From Symsagittifera roscoffensis (Eukaryota; Xenacoelomorpha; Acoela; Convolutidae): DNA of 64,000 bases. Shown piece by piece: positions 13,201-22,916 of the stretch. Made by a program: the position numbers and the translations under genes. The number at the start of each line of letters is the position of its first letter. Positions within the stretch are counted from its first letter, which is position 1. The stretch lies in assembly GCF_963678635.1 (NCBI RefSeq), contig NC_087064.1, positions 21,312,509-21,376,508 of the forward strand, in the 5' to 3' direction. The notes beneath the pieces are model-generated. The model ran no database searches, had not been told where the DNA came from, and saw only the letters and a list, made by a program, of their open reading frames with translations.

Positions 13201-16200
13201 ATTTTCAACCTGAGTTCTAATATGCCATGGACTTTCTTACTGATCTGAATCTTATAGCAAGCAGCAAGGCTGGCCATTTTGGGCGAGAACAATGCCTGAG
13301 TTTTGGAAACAGACCAGCGAAGCTGTGGAGTAAACGAGCATTTAATCATTGGAATGCCTCACAAGTACAAGAAGGTACTTCACTGAGAGAAGAAAATATT
13401 AGGATCCAAGAGTTCTTCTCTTTATTCGCAGAAGCATGCAAGTTGACAGCATCAAGTTGCAAAATCACAGCAATTCAATATGTCCCTAGGAATTGCAATG
13501 GGGAATTTTTTTAAAGCATCTATGGAAATGTCTCAGCAACCATAAACAGGTCGACTGCTATGATGTTCACCATAACCAAAATGTACGCAACAGTTCTTTC
13601 GGATCTGTAGACCTAGAGCAGAATGAATTATCCAATGAAAAAGAACCTGATACCTTCTTAGACAACTCAACTGTGCAACCTGTACAATTATAGCCCCACT
13701 CTTGCGAACAGTGCAGCACCAATACTATTTGGTCATTGTTCATCCAGGTTAAAGTCCTGCCGAGAATGAAGAGCAAAAATAAACAGCTTGGTTGTGTTTC
13801 AGAGATCTTATCATCTCTATTAGGTGATGAATATTGTGCAGTCAGCAGTCAAAGTTGCAAACTTTTGAACCTAATAAAAATTCTCATATTCTACGTATAA
13901 TTATTTTTGAACCGACAAAATCAAAAGAACAGTAAAAACAAAGGATCCTAACAACACAGTTGACAAGCAATTGTTATTGAAACAAACAAAGTCATCCAAA
14001 AAATATTTGACAAAACGGAATTTCTGAACTGATTTTTCGACGACACAAGCAGCGGCACTCGCTTATCGGACCACTTTCAAAAAACAGAAACTATAAAAAT
14101 AAGTCCTCCGAAAACCGCCGCAAAAATTGATGGATCAAGTTATGATGAAAATCCATTTGAGCTAAATGAAATAAGAAAACAAAACTTTGACGACAAAAGC
14201 ACTTGCAGTAAAGTTTGTTGTGATCATCAATAACTAATATTGAAATAAGTACCTTCTTAAATAATTGAAATACGGATGTTCTTAGAAAAAATATTGGCAT
14301 CGTCACGAAGCCAAAGTTCAATAGTTAAAAACTAAAACCGGTATTCCGACGAAGAAAACATTTGCACAAGAATCTACTCGACTACTCAAAATAAAAATTA
14401 AACCGCACAAGAAAACTGACTTAAGGGTCCTCTAAAACAGACAAAAAACTTCTACATTTAAAATGGACGATGTCGACAACTCCAAGCTGACGGAAAAACA
14501 GGTGTTTTGACGACGAAATTGAGCTCTCAGGTGCCTAAATAATCAGTTAGAAGGGAAAATGACCCAGTAAAAAAAGGGAGTTCTTCTGAAACAATCAGAT
14601 TTATTTAGAAATTTAGAGAAAAAAACAAGTATTGAACCCAAATGAGAAAAACAAGTTTAACTCTAATATTGGCGACCAAGAATTTTCATTCATCGTTATT
14701 AAATTTTTTCTTGCGCATTGCACTCGACAAAATCTTTCAATAATCAAGCGTCGCGTCTCAAGTTCAGGAAAAAGTCATCATTATTTATTGAACAGATTTT
14801 CATTACCATTTTAATAAGTTGTTGAACAATTTAATTTGAAAAAAAAATAAAAGTCATTGTTCATTCAAAGATAGGTTTTGTGCGTCGATTCCCTTCATCC
14901 AACAGACCAATTTGAAATTGTTATATAAGTTCGTAATAACCAGTTTATGAGTGTTATTTCACCCATTTGATTTTCCCGTTTCAAGGTGCATTGCTAAGAA
15001 GATGCTGACTGTTATGATCAGCTCTGCATAATTTGATCGTTCCATCTGAGAAATTAAATTGTTTTTAAATTTTTTTCTTATGTAAAATTAACTATTCATG
15101 TTTCTTGAGTTATTCACGATTACTTTTGTTTTTTTTCTCTTCAATTAATTCGAGTTGATAAGAGCAAAAAAAAAACTTTTAAAAATTGAATATTCAAATT
15201 TTGATTCAAATGCTAGTTGGACTTCGTTTTAAAAGTTTTTCAACTTGTAGGGAGGTCGTTCAAATAAGAAGCCCATTCAACTTTGTTTCAAAAGTTTATT
15301 TGACCATTATTTATTGACCTCTGTACTACTCCATTAGTAGAACTCAGTAGCACCTTCTGTAATCTTTTCTACCACTCAATTACCTTAGCAACCCAGCCCT
15401 GATCTATTTTCAGTACCAAAATAGCCTGATACTTTTCAGGAAACAGATGCAACTGAAGAACATAGTCATACTTCTTTTTAAAAAAGTCACCGTACCAGGA
15501 TGTACTTTGATTATGTTTGTTGTTTCAAAAGATTCGAAAATGTTCAATTGCCGAAATGAAAAATATTCTATTTACAAGAGTAGCTGGTTGCTGTTCAAAT
15601 AGCGCAGAAACTCCGAATGACTTTATAAAAACTTTGAAAAAAGAAAAAAAAAGAAAAGACTGTTTAAAGTATTTTGTCGTTCTTTGTGTTGGTTATGATG
15701 GGAGGAAAGGCGAAAGTTTAGAAGGTTACTAAACAATTAATCTCAATATACTCGATTTTAATTGTTCAATAAAGCTAATTACGAAATAAACAATCAACAA
15801 AAACAAAGTATACTTAAAATATTTTGCGGGCTTTTTTGAAAATGTTAATATCCAAGGAAACGCTAAATGAAGCTTAGGTTTTCACGGCCTAAATAAAAGC
15901 TTTTACTATTATAACATCTTGCTCGGTCGAATTCTGAATAAAACACAAAAGTTTGATTAGGATTTTCCTCAAAACTTAGACCATTTTTTGAATGTTCTTA
16001 AAAGTTTTTAAATGTTCAAATCCTAATGAAGGTGTTTTAATTTGGTAATAGTCATCGGTGCATTTTGATGACTATTCGTGGTACCTGACTTTCCGCGGAA
16101 AAATACAAACATCATAAAATTATAAGACACCCGGAGCAAAGTTCCTCCCGATTTTCAATGGTCGGAACAATAACGAGAGAATGAGTAGAGCCTTACAATA

Positions 16201-19200
16201 AGTGTTAATGATTATAACGAGTTCACTAATTTAGGCCGTATCTTTGTTTTCCAGAAAATGTTGATCATGGGTAGATTTATTTGTTTTCGGTTCTTTTTAT
16301 CTCAATAGTGAAAAAGGAAATTGTGCTCTCCAATGAAAAGTTTGACGATAAAGGCACAAAATAGGTGATGCATTTTTTTATTTCAAAAATACATTTACAA
16401 GAGTAACATTTACACTTGCTAGAGCAAGCGCCTTGTTATCGGCTTTTAGACTTTTTTCCCGGCAACATCTTTGCTTACCAATCTTACTTGATTTTCTTGC
16501 TTGCTGTATTATTGAACCGTAAAATCTTGCAAGCCCGTTCCTACTTGGCCTAGAGGTAACGTGGTTGCCTTTGCTCTCTAAGACCTTTTGTCCCGGCAGC
16601 ACATTGTTTTTTTTCATTAGGTATGAAATTGAATTTTTTTACGGTAAAAATTGAATTGTCGGACTTTCGTTTGTATACTCAAGTTTTGTCGGCCTAGTTG
16701 CAACATCGCGGGTTTTTCTTGTCCTGTAAGCTATTATCATGATAGTTGCAAGTGTTTTTCGTTGTTATTTGAGGGCGGACTTAAAACTGTTTAAAGCTTT
16801 TACACAATCAATTTTTTATCGGCTCAGCCGATGTCTGCTCAAATTTTGTCGGCTTTGTTCCGCTTCGTAAGTTTTGTTCCATTGTTAATTTAATATTCAA
16901 ATGTTTTGCTCGGCGTCTTTGCCCAAAATGATTTTTATTGCGACATATGAAAGTTTTGGTAGACTTACTTTTCTCATTTTTTTTTAAATTTTGATCTTAT
17001 GTTTTTTATATTTGTCTTGTATCGCAATTGATGCGAAGCTTTGCTTCTCCTCTGAGTAGTATTAATAATTCCAGTGGAATAAAAAAATTTGGTTGATTCA
17101 GTTTTCTTAGAGTAAGGTAGTTTTATTCTGAAGACTCTTGTAATAATTGTGGTTTCTGCGGCTCGCATAGGATCTATGAAAGACTATCCAGACTGTCTAA
17201 GAATAGTCCGTTTCTCTTCTTTCCGCTTATTTCAGGCCAAATTGTTTTGTTGAGCGAAGCTGTTTTTTTGTGTCTAGAATTTCCATGTGGTGCCACTAAT
17301 GCAGCTGAAATCGGTAGACCTGAAGCTAAGCTAGAGGTTTGGTGAGAGCTCGTCCTCACAGACTATCAATGCCGTGGCAGGGGATCGATCACACGATCTG
17401 TCGCCCTGGAATTGAACGCCGTACTACTATGCTAGGTGCCTCTAATTTCAAGGGGCGTTAGGGTGATATAAGTTGTTTCATTTGAAATTGAAAAGCTGAA
17501 AGTTTTTCCTTAAAATCATTAGTTTTTTTCGGCTTACTCGAGTTTCTAATCACTTTTCTGGCTATATTTTTGATATCCCAGCTAGTGAATGAGCTTGTGA
17601 TGATTTTCAGAACGGAAGAGGACTTCGCGACTCTATCTGAATTCTATGGGAGACATGGTACTGCATACACTAAGAGGTATGCCTCTCACGCACGCTCCTG
17701 GGGACCCGAGGAAAGCACCCGATTAGTGATTGACAGCTACAGAGCCACACCTAAAGCCCAGGTGCTGCGCCCAAAAATAAAAGACAGGATCATTTATCAG
17801 AACTTGGAAGATTTCCAGCAGTTTGAGAACAGTCTGGCTGATAATAGACGTCGAAATGCGAAGTCAGCACTTGTGAGAGGGAGCTTAAAATCACCTCAAC
17901 AGACAAAGCGGGAGATGAAGTCACGTGAAGTCAGATCGGGAAGATTGTTCAACAAAAACTCAAAAAGCGAAGGCGACAAGAGATCCTCTAGGTTGGTTCA
18001 TGGGAGTTTCAATTTTGGAGGAAATTTTGAACTCGTCGACGTTTTATGTTTTTAGTTTTCTTGCATGAATAATATGAGGCTGTTCTCGGAGGAAAGTTTT
18101 ATTCTGAGAGACAACTATAAATTATTCGCATTGTTTGAAAACTAGAACCAAATATTCAATTCAATGTTTTACTCTTAATATAATTTTATTTTACTAATGA
18201 TGGTTCTCTAAAGAGTTCATGGTTCCCTCATGTCAACAGAATCTGTACATTTCCAGAACCACCGCTTCAAATTATCAGCGTGAACAGGCTGCTGCTGCCA
18301 TGAAGTCATCAGATGCAGTTGTTGAAGATAGTTTCAGAATGTCAGACGTGGTGGACAGTGCTGTGAACGAATTAGTCATCAACAAGGAACAAGTGGTATT
18401 ACTCTTGGGTTGTAGCTCAATCATTTAACTAGAAACTTCAAAACTCGCTCAAAAGAGATGGTATCTCAAAATGATGGAAAGTTTTCTTGTATTAACTCCT
18501 TCTTTTTTCTTGATAGCCAAAGCCTTACTTCCTTTCCTCTACATTTTTCTTAGGGCCTTATTTTCCACAGGTCGGCCTGATGTTATCCATTTTGCCGTGA
18601 TTCCCAACTTGAGGAGGCGGATGACACTGTGACCCCTCGAAGAGCAGTCGTGGCCGAGTCGATAAGACGCGCGGTCTTGAACACAAAAGTAGAAGGTTCA
18701 AATCCCGCTTAGGTCATGGCTGGATGGGTCCCAGTGTCATCCGCCTCCTCAACGTAAAACCGGCTGCGGCAAAATGGGTGACATCTCTCTCCAAAGTTGA
18801 AAGGTGGGAGCTGTGGGCCGGGGGTTATTTTAAAAAATCCTCCAACCGTGACCAAAGTGAATCGCACCCGCGACACTTGTGCTTAAAGGGCGTGCGTCCT
18901 CTCCAATCGGTCATTTATCTGTTCTACTTAGCGTAAAAACATATCGGCATTTTCGATGTTCCACTACGCCTGTCATAGATCTAAATGCGTCATTTTTCAG
19001 ACAGACTTAAATCTTAGTCGCAAATTGGTTCTTCGATGCTTGATTCGCTTAGGGCCCTGAGCCGAGCCGGGGATTCCGTCAGCCTTTCAAACCCATCAAC
19101 CCCTTCAAAACAATCGCCAGCCAAACCATCACTTTCACCAAAAGCAGGTAAAGAGATAAAGCCCATGAAAGGTACAAATGAAAATGGCGTTTTAATATCT

Positions 19201-20885
19201 TGGCAAATGTGTTTTACTTACAGAACGTGAACAGGTTGGTCCATATTTTGATATCAAATTGGCTTCATTTTCGCATTCGCTTTCTTGCATGCTATTTTTT
19301 CACACATTGTAGATGAAGTTTATTCAGTTCAATTTGGCGCGCTCTTTTTCTTTGAAAATTAGGCTTCATTGGATATGCTAGAATTATTATGTTTTAGACC
19401 TGAGACGGAGGTTGAGTTTGAGCCGCCCATTTTGCTGATTCCTGGAATTTCCAGCCAGTCAAAACGGAAGGATGCTGAGGAGTTTAAACAGACCAAAGAC
19501 CCAATGACACCAAGAACTATGTGAGAACAACGGCATCATAACTAGAGTGGGGGGTTGGTGTGGCTATATCTGAGACAGTTCAACTTGGAAAACCCTTTGG
19601 ACCTCAATTATAATACTTGTGCTTTGCCTATGTTCGATGTTGATTCTGTCAACGTTTTGGATATAGTCTTCTGACATTGTCTTCGTGTTTTTGCTTTCTT
19701 GTGATAAAATTTGGAGCAAAATGATCATGGCCGGTTTGGACAATACATGTATATGCGTAGTCTTAATTATTTCCTTTTGATAAGCCATCAATTTTTCTCA
19801 TTTTCCATTTTAAGACACGAGTTTTTTATTTTGGTCTGATATTATTTCTATTCCTAGGCCTGGTCAGAGACAATTGTTGCAGTCGGCAGGGGGGAGCACC
19901 TCGAGAGGCAACAGACCCTTCACCTCCCGACCCACAACCAAACCCAAGGACAAGTGGAACAGCCACAAGGTCAGGCATGCACAAAAAACAGCAACTTCTA
20001 TTAGGATAATGAATTCCTTAAAATATCCATGAACTCTTTAACCCTTAACCTAGATGAAATGCCTAACTAAATGAATACCTTAACCTGGTTTAAATTCAAC
20101 TTTTGCCACTATAACAAAATTGAAAAATTTGAGGTACGTTTTCGGGGTCGACAAAAAGTGAGTTGCACTGTGATGTTTGCCTGATTTGCGTTTATTCCTT
20201 GTCTTATTTACAGCCCAGTGACTTGAATGAGAGGGTGCAGGGCGCGGCCAATCACCCCTTCTTCCATGTGAACGAACGAGTGGTGGAGAAAATGGTTATG
20301 GTCACACATCTGGGCAAGAGGAGATCCACTCCATGGTAAGGGCTCAATAAAATTTCTGCTTCTTATTCCGATCCCTTTTTTCTGAAGGTTGGGAGTAACT
20401 ATATTTGGGTGTTTTTTTTTCACGACAACTCAGGTTTAAATTAGCGCTGTAATTCTCTTACTCTGTAATCAACTTATTGCAATTGACTTCAAAGAGAGCT
20501 CGTCTGTGTTTCAGGTGGAAGGATTTTTATCAGAAGTCGGCCGATGAACTCACTCAGTATCTCAAGCCAGGACAGGTAAAATACCTTTCTCACTCTATGC
20601 GAAAAGTTTTTGAAATAAAACATTTTACATTAAATTAATTTCTATGTTAGAGTTATATTTAGAAGTAGAACTAAATTATATTTTAATTGCATTTATAAAT
20701 AACAGTATGCATGCACAAAAATTTCTTTTCAGATGGGACCCCCCAACACGGCAGAAGAGTTTCATCAGCAGGGTCCATTATGGGACGAAAGGGTGGATAG
20801 AGACCCCGCCCTGGAGTACATTCCAAACATCGCCAGAAAAAAGAACATCTTCACCTGGAACGAAGCTATTCTGGGTACTTCTTGA
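4251..20885 (+). CDS. 16-exon gene for an unidentified hydrophilic protein (669 residues)
   Basis: I reconstructed this gene by joining exons whose frames and phases agree at every junction. Exons: 4251-4298, 4780-4883, 5122-5187, 6753-6843, 9239-9352, 10892-11096, 11534-11608, 11690-11813, 17611-17991, 18257-18392, 19053-19147, 19398-19520, 19858-19969, 20214-20335, 20515-20575, 20733-20885. The start ATG at 4251 has an in-frame TAG at 4242-4244, and exon 1 ends at a strong GTAAGT. The protein has no signal peptide or membrane helix. Roughly residues 142-210 are acidic and Ser/Pro-rich (SPGSPADSAE); residues about 275-405 are basic and charged (QFENSLADNRRR, KREMKSREVRSGR); the C-terminal third has aromatic-rich motifs (NHPFFHVNERVVEKM, PWWKDFYQKSADEL). 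I do not recognise the family; a cytoplasmic or cytoskeletal role is only a guess. The stop at 20883-20885 follows a possible GT donor at 20875, so the gene could continue. The exon 4 donor (GTGGCA) and exon 11 acceptor are the weakest calls. Confidence 0.72.
5846..6110 (+). repeat. Dispersed repeats R2 and R1, adjacent copies
   Basis: A TGTTCCGACCACTGAAAGTGG block (R2 hallmark) is followed by an AAATCAGGTGCCAAAA spacer and by CCTTTCAGTCGTGATTCGAAC with AAACCGGTTTC (R1 hallmark). The same order is seen near 56.6-56.95 kb, so R1 and R2 may be parts of one larger element. Confidence 0.5.
6844..9238 (+). other. Intron 4 of the 16-exon gene
   Basis: This 2.4-kb stretch is AT-rich with long A and T runs. 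I see no exon or recognisable mobile element in it. Confidence 0.55.
9955..10075 (+). repeat. Dispersed repeat family R1 copy
   Basis: It contains GAGTGATATATCATATT, CCCTTTCAGTCGTGATTCGAA and TCAGTGTCGAGAAAAACC, in the order shared with the copy at 57243. Confidence 0.6.
10245..10480 (+). repeat. Dispersed repeat family R1 copy with upstream block
   Basis: It starts GTGGTCGG, then AACCGGTTATC (duplicated as a short tandem), a spacer with CAAAATCAGGTACCAC, then GTGATTCGAACGAC and GTCGAGAAAAACCGGTTTG. This shows the family is at least about 230 bp long. Confidence 0.6.
10742..10830 (+). repeat. Dispersed repeat family R1, upstream block
   Basis: GTGGTCGGAACATTCTGC, ACGTGCACAGTAACCGGTTAT and a TTGTTGT tail nearly match 57245-57295. 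The rest of the element is missing; it ends just before exon 6 of the host gene. Confidence 0.55.
10892..11096 (+). CDS. Exon 6 of the 16-exon gene, acidic Ser/Pro-rich
   Basis: The exon lies between TTTCAG and G|GTCGGT, in phase 0 and out in phase 1. It encodes an acidic low-complexity stretch (LELPPDIGDDEGEIQL, SPGSPADSAE) typical of a disordered linker. It continues into exon 7 with GASKPFLLTMPSATP. Confidence 0.75.
12711..12778 (+). repeat. tRNA-derived SINE-like sequence
   Basis: TGACCGAGAGGGC resembles a pol III A box. It is followed by an anticodon-like stem (GAGATT...AATCTCG) and by CATGTTCGAAGCC, resembling a B box and T-arm. The acceptor stem does not pair, so this is a decayed tRNA-like head and not a functional tRNA gene. 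Confidence 0.5.
17375..17440 (-). repeat. tRNA-derived SINE-like sequence
   Basis: On the minus strand GGCACCTAGCATAGTAGTA looks like an acceptor stem and A box, and TGATCGATCCCCTGCC like a T-arm with B box. Spacing is close to a 70-nt tRNA but the stems are imperfect. It lies about 170 bp before exon 9 of the plus-strand gene, in antisense orientation. Confidence 0.5.
17611..17991 (+). CDS. Exon 9 of the 16-exon gene, largest and most distinctive
   Basis: This 381-bp exon follows GATTTTCAG and ends AG|GTTGGT (phase 2 to phase 2). It encodes TEEDFATLSEFYGRHGTAY and SWGPEESTRLVIDSYRATPK, then a charged run with LEDFQQFENSLADNRRR. With the end of exon 8 (NPAEIWEEFLRRQK) it looks like the ordered core of the protein. 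It is the best query for a homology search. Confidence 0.8.
18578..18790. mobile_element. Fold-back element with a tRNA-Ser-like sequence in its loop
   Basis: Two arms pair over about 65 nt: 18578-18643 (ATCCATTTTGCCG, GAGGAGGCGGATGACACTG) and 18724-18790 (CAGTGTCATCCGCCTCCTC, GGCAAAATGGGTGACATC). The loop holds the tRNA-Ser-like sequence listed separately. The element sits in intron 10 of the 16-exon gene, so its transcript would carry a long hairpin. Two SINE copies in opposite orientation, or a MITE that captured a SINE, would both explain it. Confidence 0.7.
18644..18719 (+). repeat. tRNA-Ser-derived sequence
   Basis: It begins GCAGTCGTGGCCGAGT, the usual start of eukaryotic tRNA-Ser, and contains GGTTCAAATCCCGC as B box and T-arm. 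The anticodon stem and 3' acceptor strand (expected to pair with GCAGTCG) are not preserved, so it is a tRNA-derived SINE head or tRNA pseudogene. Confidence 0.65.
19053..19147 (+). CDS. Exon 11 of the 16-exon gene, open in two frames
   Basis: The phase-consistent frame (in 0, out 2) reads GPEPSRGFRQPFKPINPF... and joins exon 12 as RPETEVEFEPP. A second frame of the same bases reads ALSRAGDSVSLSNPSTPSKQ..., which looks like ordinary Ser/Pro linker. That frame continues to an alternative donor at about 19170 and an 11-nt micro-exon candidate near 19224-19234, but then fails to join exon 12. I chose the frame that fits both neighbours. Confidence 0.5.
20733..20885 (+). CDS. Exon 16, probable terminal exon
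   Basis: After CTTTTCAG the frame reads MGPPNTAEEFHQQGPLWDER through NIFTWNEAILGTS and a TGA. A GT at 20875-20876 could be a donor, but the context (GG|GTACTT) is weak. I favour termination here because the only downstream exon candidate that fits the phase overlaps a dispersed repeat. Confidence 0.6.
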   Translation: MGPPNTAEEFHQQGPLWDERVDRDPALEYIPNIARKKNIFTWNEAILGTS

Positions 20886-22089
20886 TCGAATGATGACTCA
20901 CTTTTAAAACCTGTACAGATGATGTTAGACTGATTGCTGCTCTTACCATATACTGGAGTCATAAATTTAGTATTTGCGATAATTGATGCTCTCTTTAGAT
21001 TGACTCTAAAATTTGGGTGCGAGTTACAGATTTAGTTGTTGACTTTCAAGTTTTCGACCGGTAACTGTCCTTCTTAAGACGTTAAAAGGTCAAAGGAAAG
21101 TTACAGAGAGAACGATCCTTGATAAACGCAATAGCGCAAAAAAAATTAGAATTATAACAATATAAGAAAGATAACTAGAGCAGAACTTTAATTCCCAACT
21201 ACTTTTGGAGTCTGATAACAAATATGAAACTACCTGTGCTTTTAAAAGAATTGAACTTGCAAAAAATCGTTGAATACAAAAGTTAAGGATTACATAACCT
21301 ATGCGATTCTTTGATGAATGTAGTCAATCTAAATAAGATTGAGAAAAACGTATTTTTCGAAGCAACAACAAAAAACTTTGCTTTCATGGCCGTATTTTTT
21401 TGCTAACAATTCAAACAAAGATATAGCCAGTTGCTGTGAAAGTAGCACAGAGCGATCCGACAGCATTTTGAGTTTTTTTTTTTTGAGAAGGCAGGGGATA
21501 CGGTGCTATTAAGAGCTCCACGAGCTACTTAGTTACACAAGCATAGCTTGTATTATAGTATGAACTCACTTTTTTTCCAACCTATAAGTCGCAAATATTA
21601 ATGCGATGCAATTGTTGCGACAAAATGTGTTCATTTTCATCCAGCTATTAAGTACAGCCCCAACGCTAAGGATATTAACACAGACTATTAAATTAAAAAT
21701 AGCACTTCAACTTGCAGGTATCATGGATCTGTAGCGTAGAGGTAGGCAAGGAGAGCAGCAACAAATTAAGAGGGTTCAAATTTGGGCAGGGTCGGATGTT
21801 TATAATGCACTTTTTCGTGCACTAATTAAAGTGCGTCCGCTCTATAAACTGAAGCATATTACTTAAAAACTTTTTTTTTCAAATTGACTGGTACTGTTAA
21901 TGCGGCATGATTGGTTTGAGTCACTTAGCAATTATGCAGACTCATACTTGGCGTGCGTCCCTTAATAAGTTTTGTAGACTCGAAGTTTAACTCATTCAAT
22001 TTTTCCTAGCAGCATTATCTGTCATATTTTTGCTTGTGTATGCGTTTTTTTCAAGACTCCTTATTTTTCCCCTATTTAGCCTAAATTTT
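20886..22089 (+). other. Gene-free stretch downstream of exon 16
   Basis: AT-rich DNA with no exon. It contains a tRNA-like SINE piece at 21725-21795 and a T13 run near 21471-21483. Confidence 0.5.
21725..21795 (+). repeat. tRNA-derived SINE-like sequence
   Basis: GGATCTGTAGCGTAGAGGTA fits an acceptor stem plus A box, and AGGGTTCAAATTTGGGC fits a T-arm with B box about 40 nt later. Pairing is incomplete. A unique-looking tail with a GTGCACTTTTTCGTGCAC-like hairpin follows. Confidence 0.5.
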
Positions 22090-22219
22090 AACATTAGACT
22101 AAATCAAAATATTTCAGTGAACTGCGCAAATATGGCGCCTACTAAATCGATATCTAAACTCAAGGGTAGGTACACAGTTTGTATCTATAGTGCAGTTTTT
22201 ATACCTTTTTTAGATTGCA

Positions 22220-22273
22220 ATGTTGCAAACCTTGCTCCTCCTATGCGGGGAGATCGAAGTAAATCCAGGACCA
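22220..22273 (+). pseudogene. 2A-like N-terminal peptide of the LINE
   Basis: MLQTLLLLCGEIEVNPGP ends in the ribosome-skipping signature shape (D/E-I-E-x-N-P-G-P). Known 2A peptides use DxExNPGP; here the Asp is Glu. Such peptides are known at the start of some non-LTR retrotransposon ORFs. The frame stays open for about 33 further codons. Confidence 0.65.
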
Positions 22274-22916
22274 GTCATGTTTTATGAGAACCTCAAACGT
22301 TTTGCGAAACAACACCATGTGTACATCAAGTTTCTAACTCTAAACTGCAGAAGCCTCAAAAACAAATACTGAAGTACGATAATTGGTCTCACTGAAACTT
22401 GGCTGGATGAAACATGCAATCATTTCACCTACTTCTGTGTCAACTCATACCATGCTGCGATGTGACCGAAATAAGACATGCTCTGGTCAAACCTCAGGAG
22501 GGGGTACACTTCTTATGCCAAAAAAGTTTAACCCTAAGATCCGTGAAGACTTAAATTTCTTATGTTCATCCCACTTCGAAGGCATCTGAATAAAATTTAG
22601 CCCAATCATATCAAAGCCATCAAAAAGGCAGGTAATAGCTCTTGCTTACAATCCACAAGCAGTTTAAACAATTATTCATTGAAGACACATTGAAAGGTAA
22701 TGACTATGTAGCTTCGGAAGCCAGAGATTTACCTACTCTTTGAGATCTCAACATCAATTACCTGAACAAAGCAGAAGCCAAATTTCTCAGCGACTTGATT
22801 AAACCATATAATTTGTCCTAGCAAATAAAACGTTGCCAACATATAACTCGGCACATCGCAGATTTTTCCTGGATTATATTATCACAACCAAATCTTTTTG
22901 TAAGGAGTTTCTAGTA

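Larger units (their letters stand above)
11814..17610 (+). other. Intron 8 of the 16-exon gene (5.8 kb)
   Basis: This is the largest intron of the gene. It holds two tRNA-like SINE pieces (12.7 and 17.4 kb), a short perfect hairpin (TGGTGCCAC/GTGGCACCA near 12320-12342), a weak 95-codon frame at 13227-13514, and AT-rich sequence with recurring CGACGA motifs between 14.0 and 14.6 kb. None of these is supported as a gene. Confidence 0.55.

Noticed and set aside
13227-13693. Two overlapping frames of 95 and 66 codons in intron 8
   Set aside because: Composition is slightly better than background, but there are no splice sites, no recognisable motif and no continuity between the frames.
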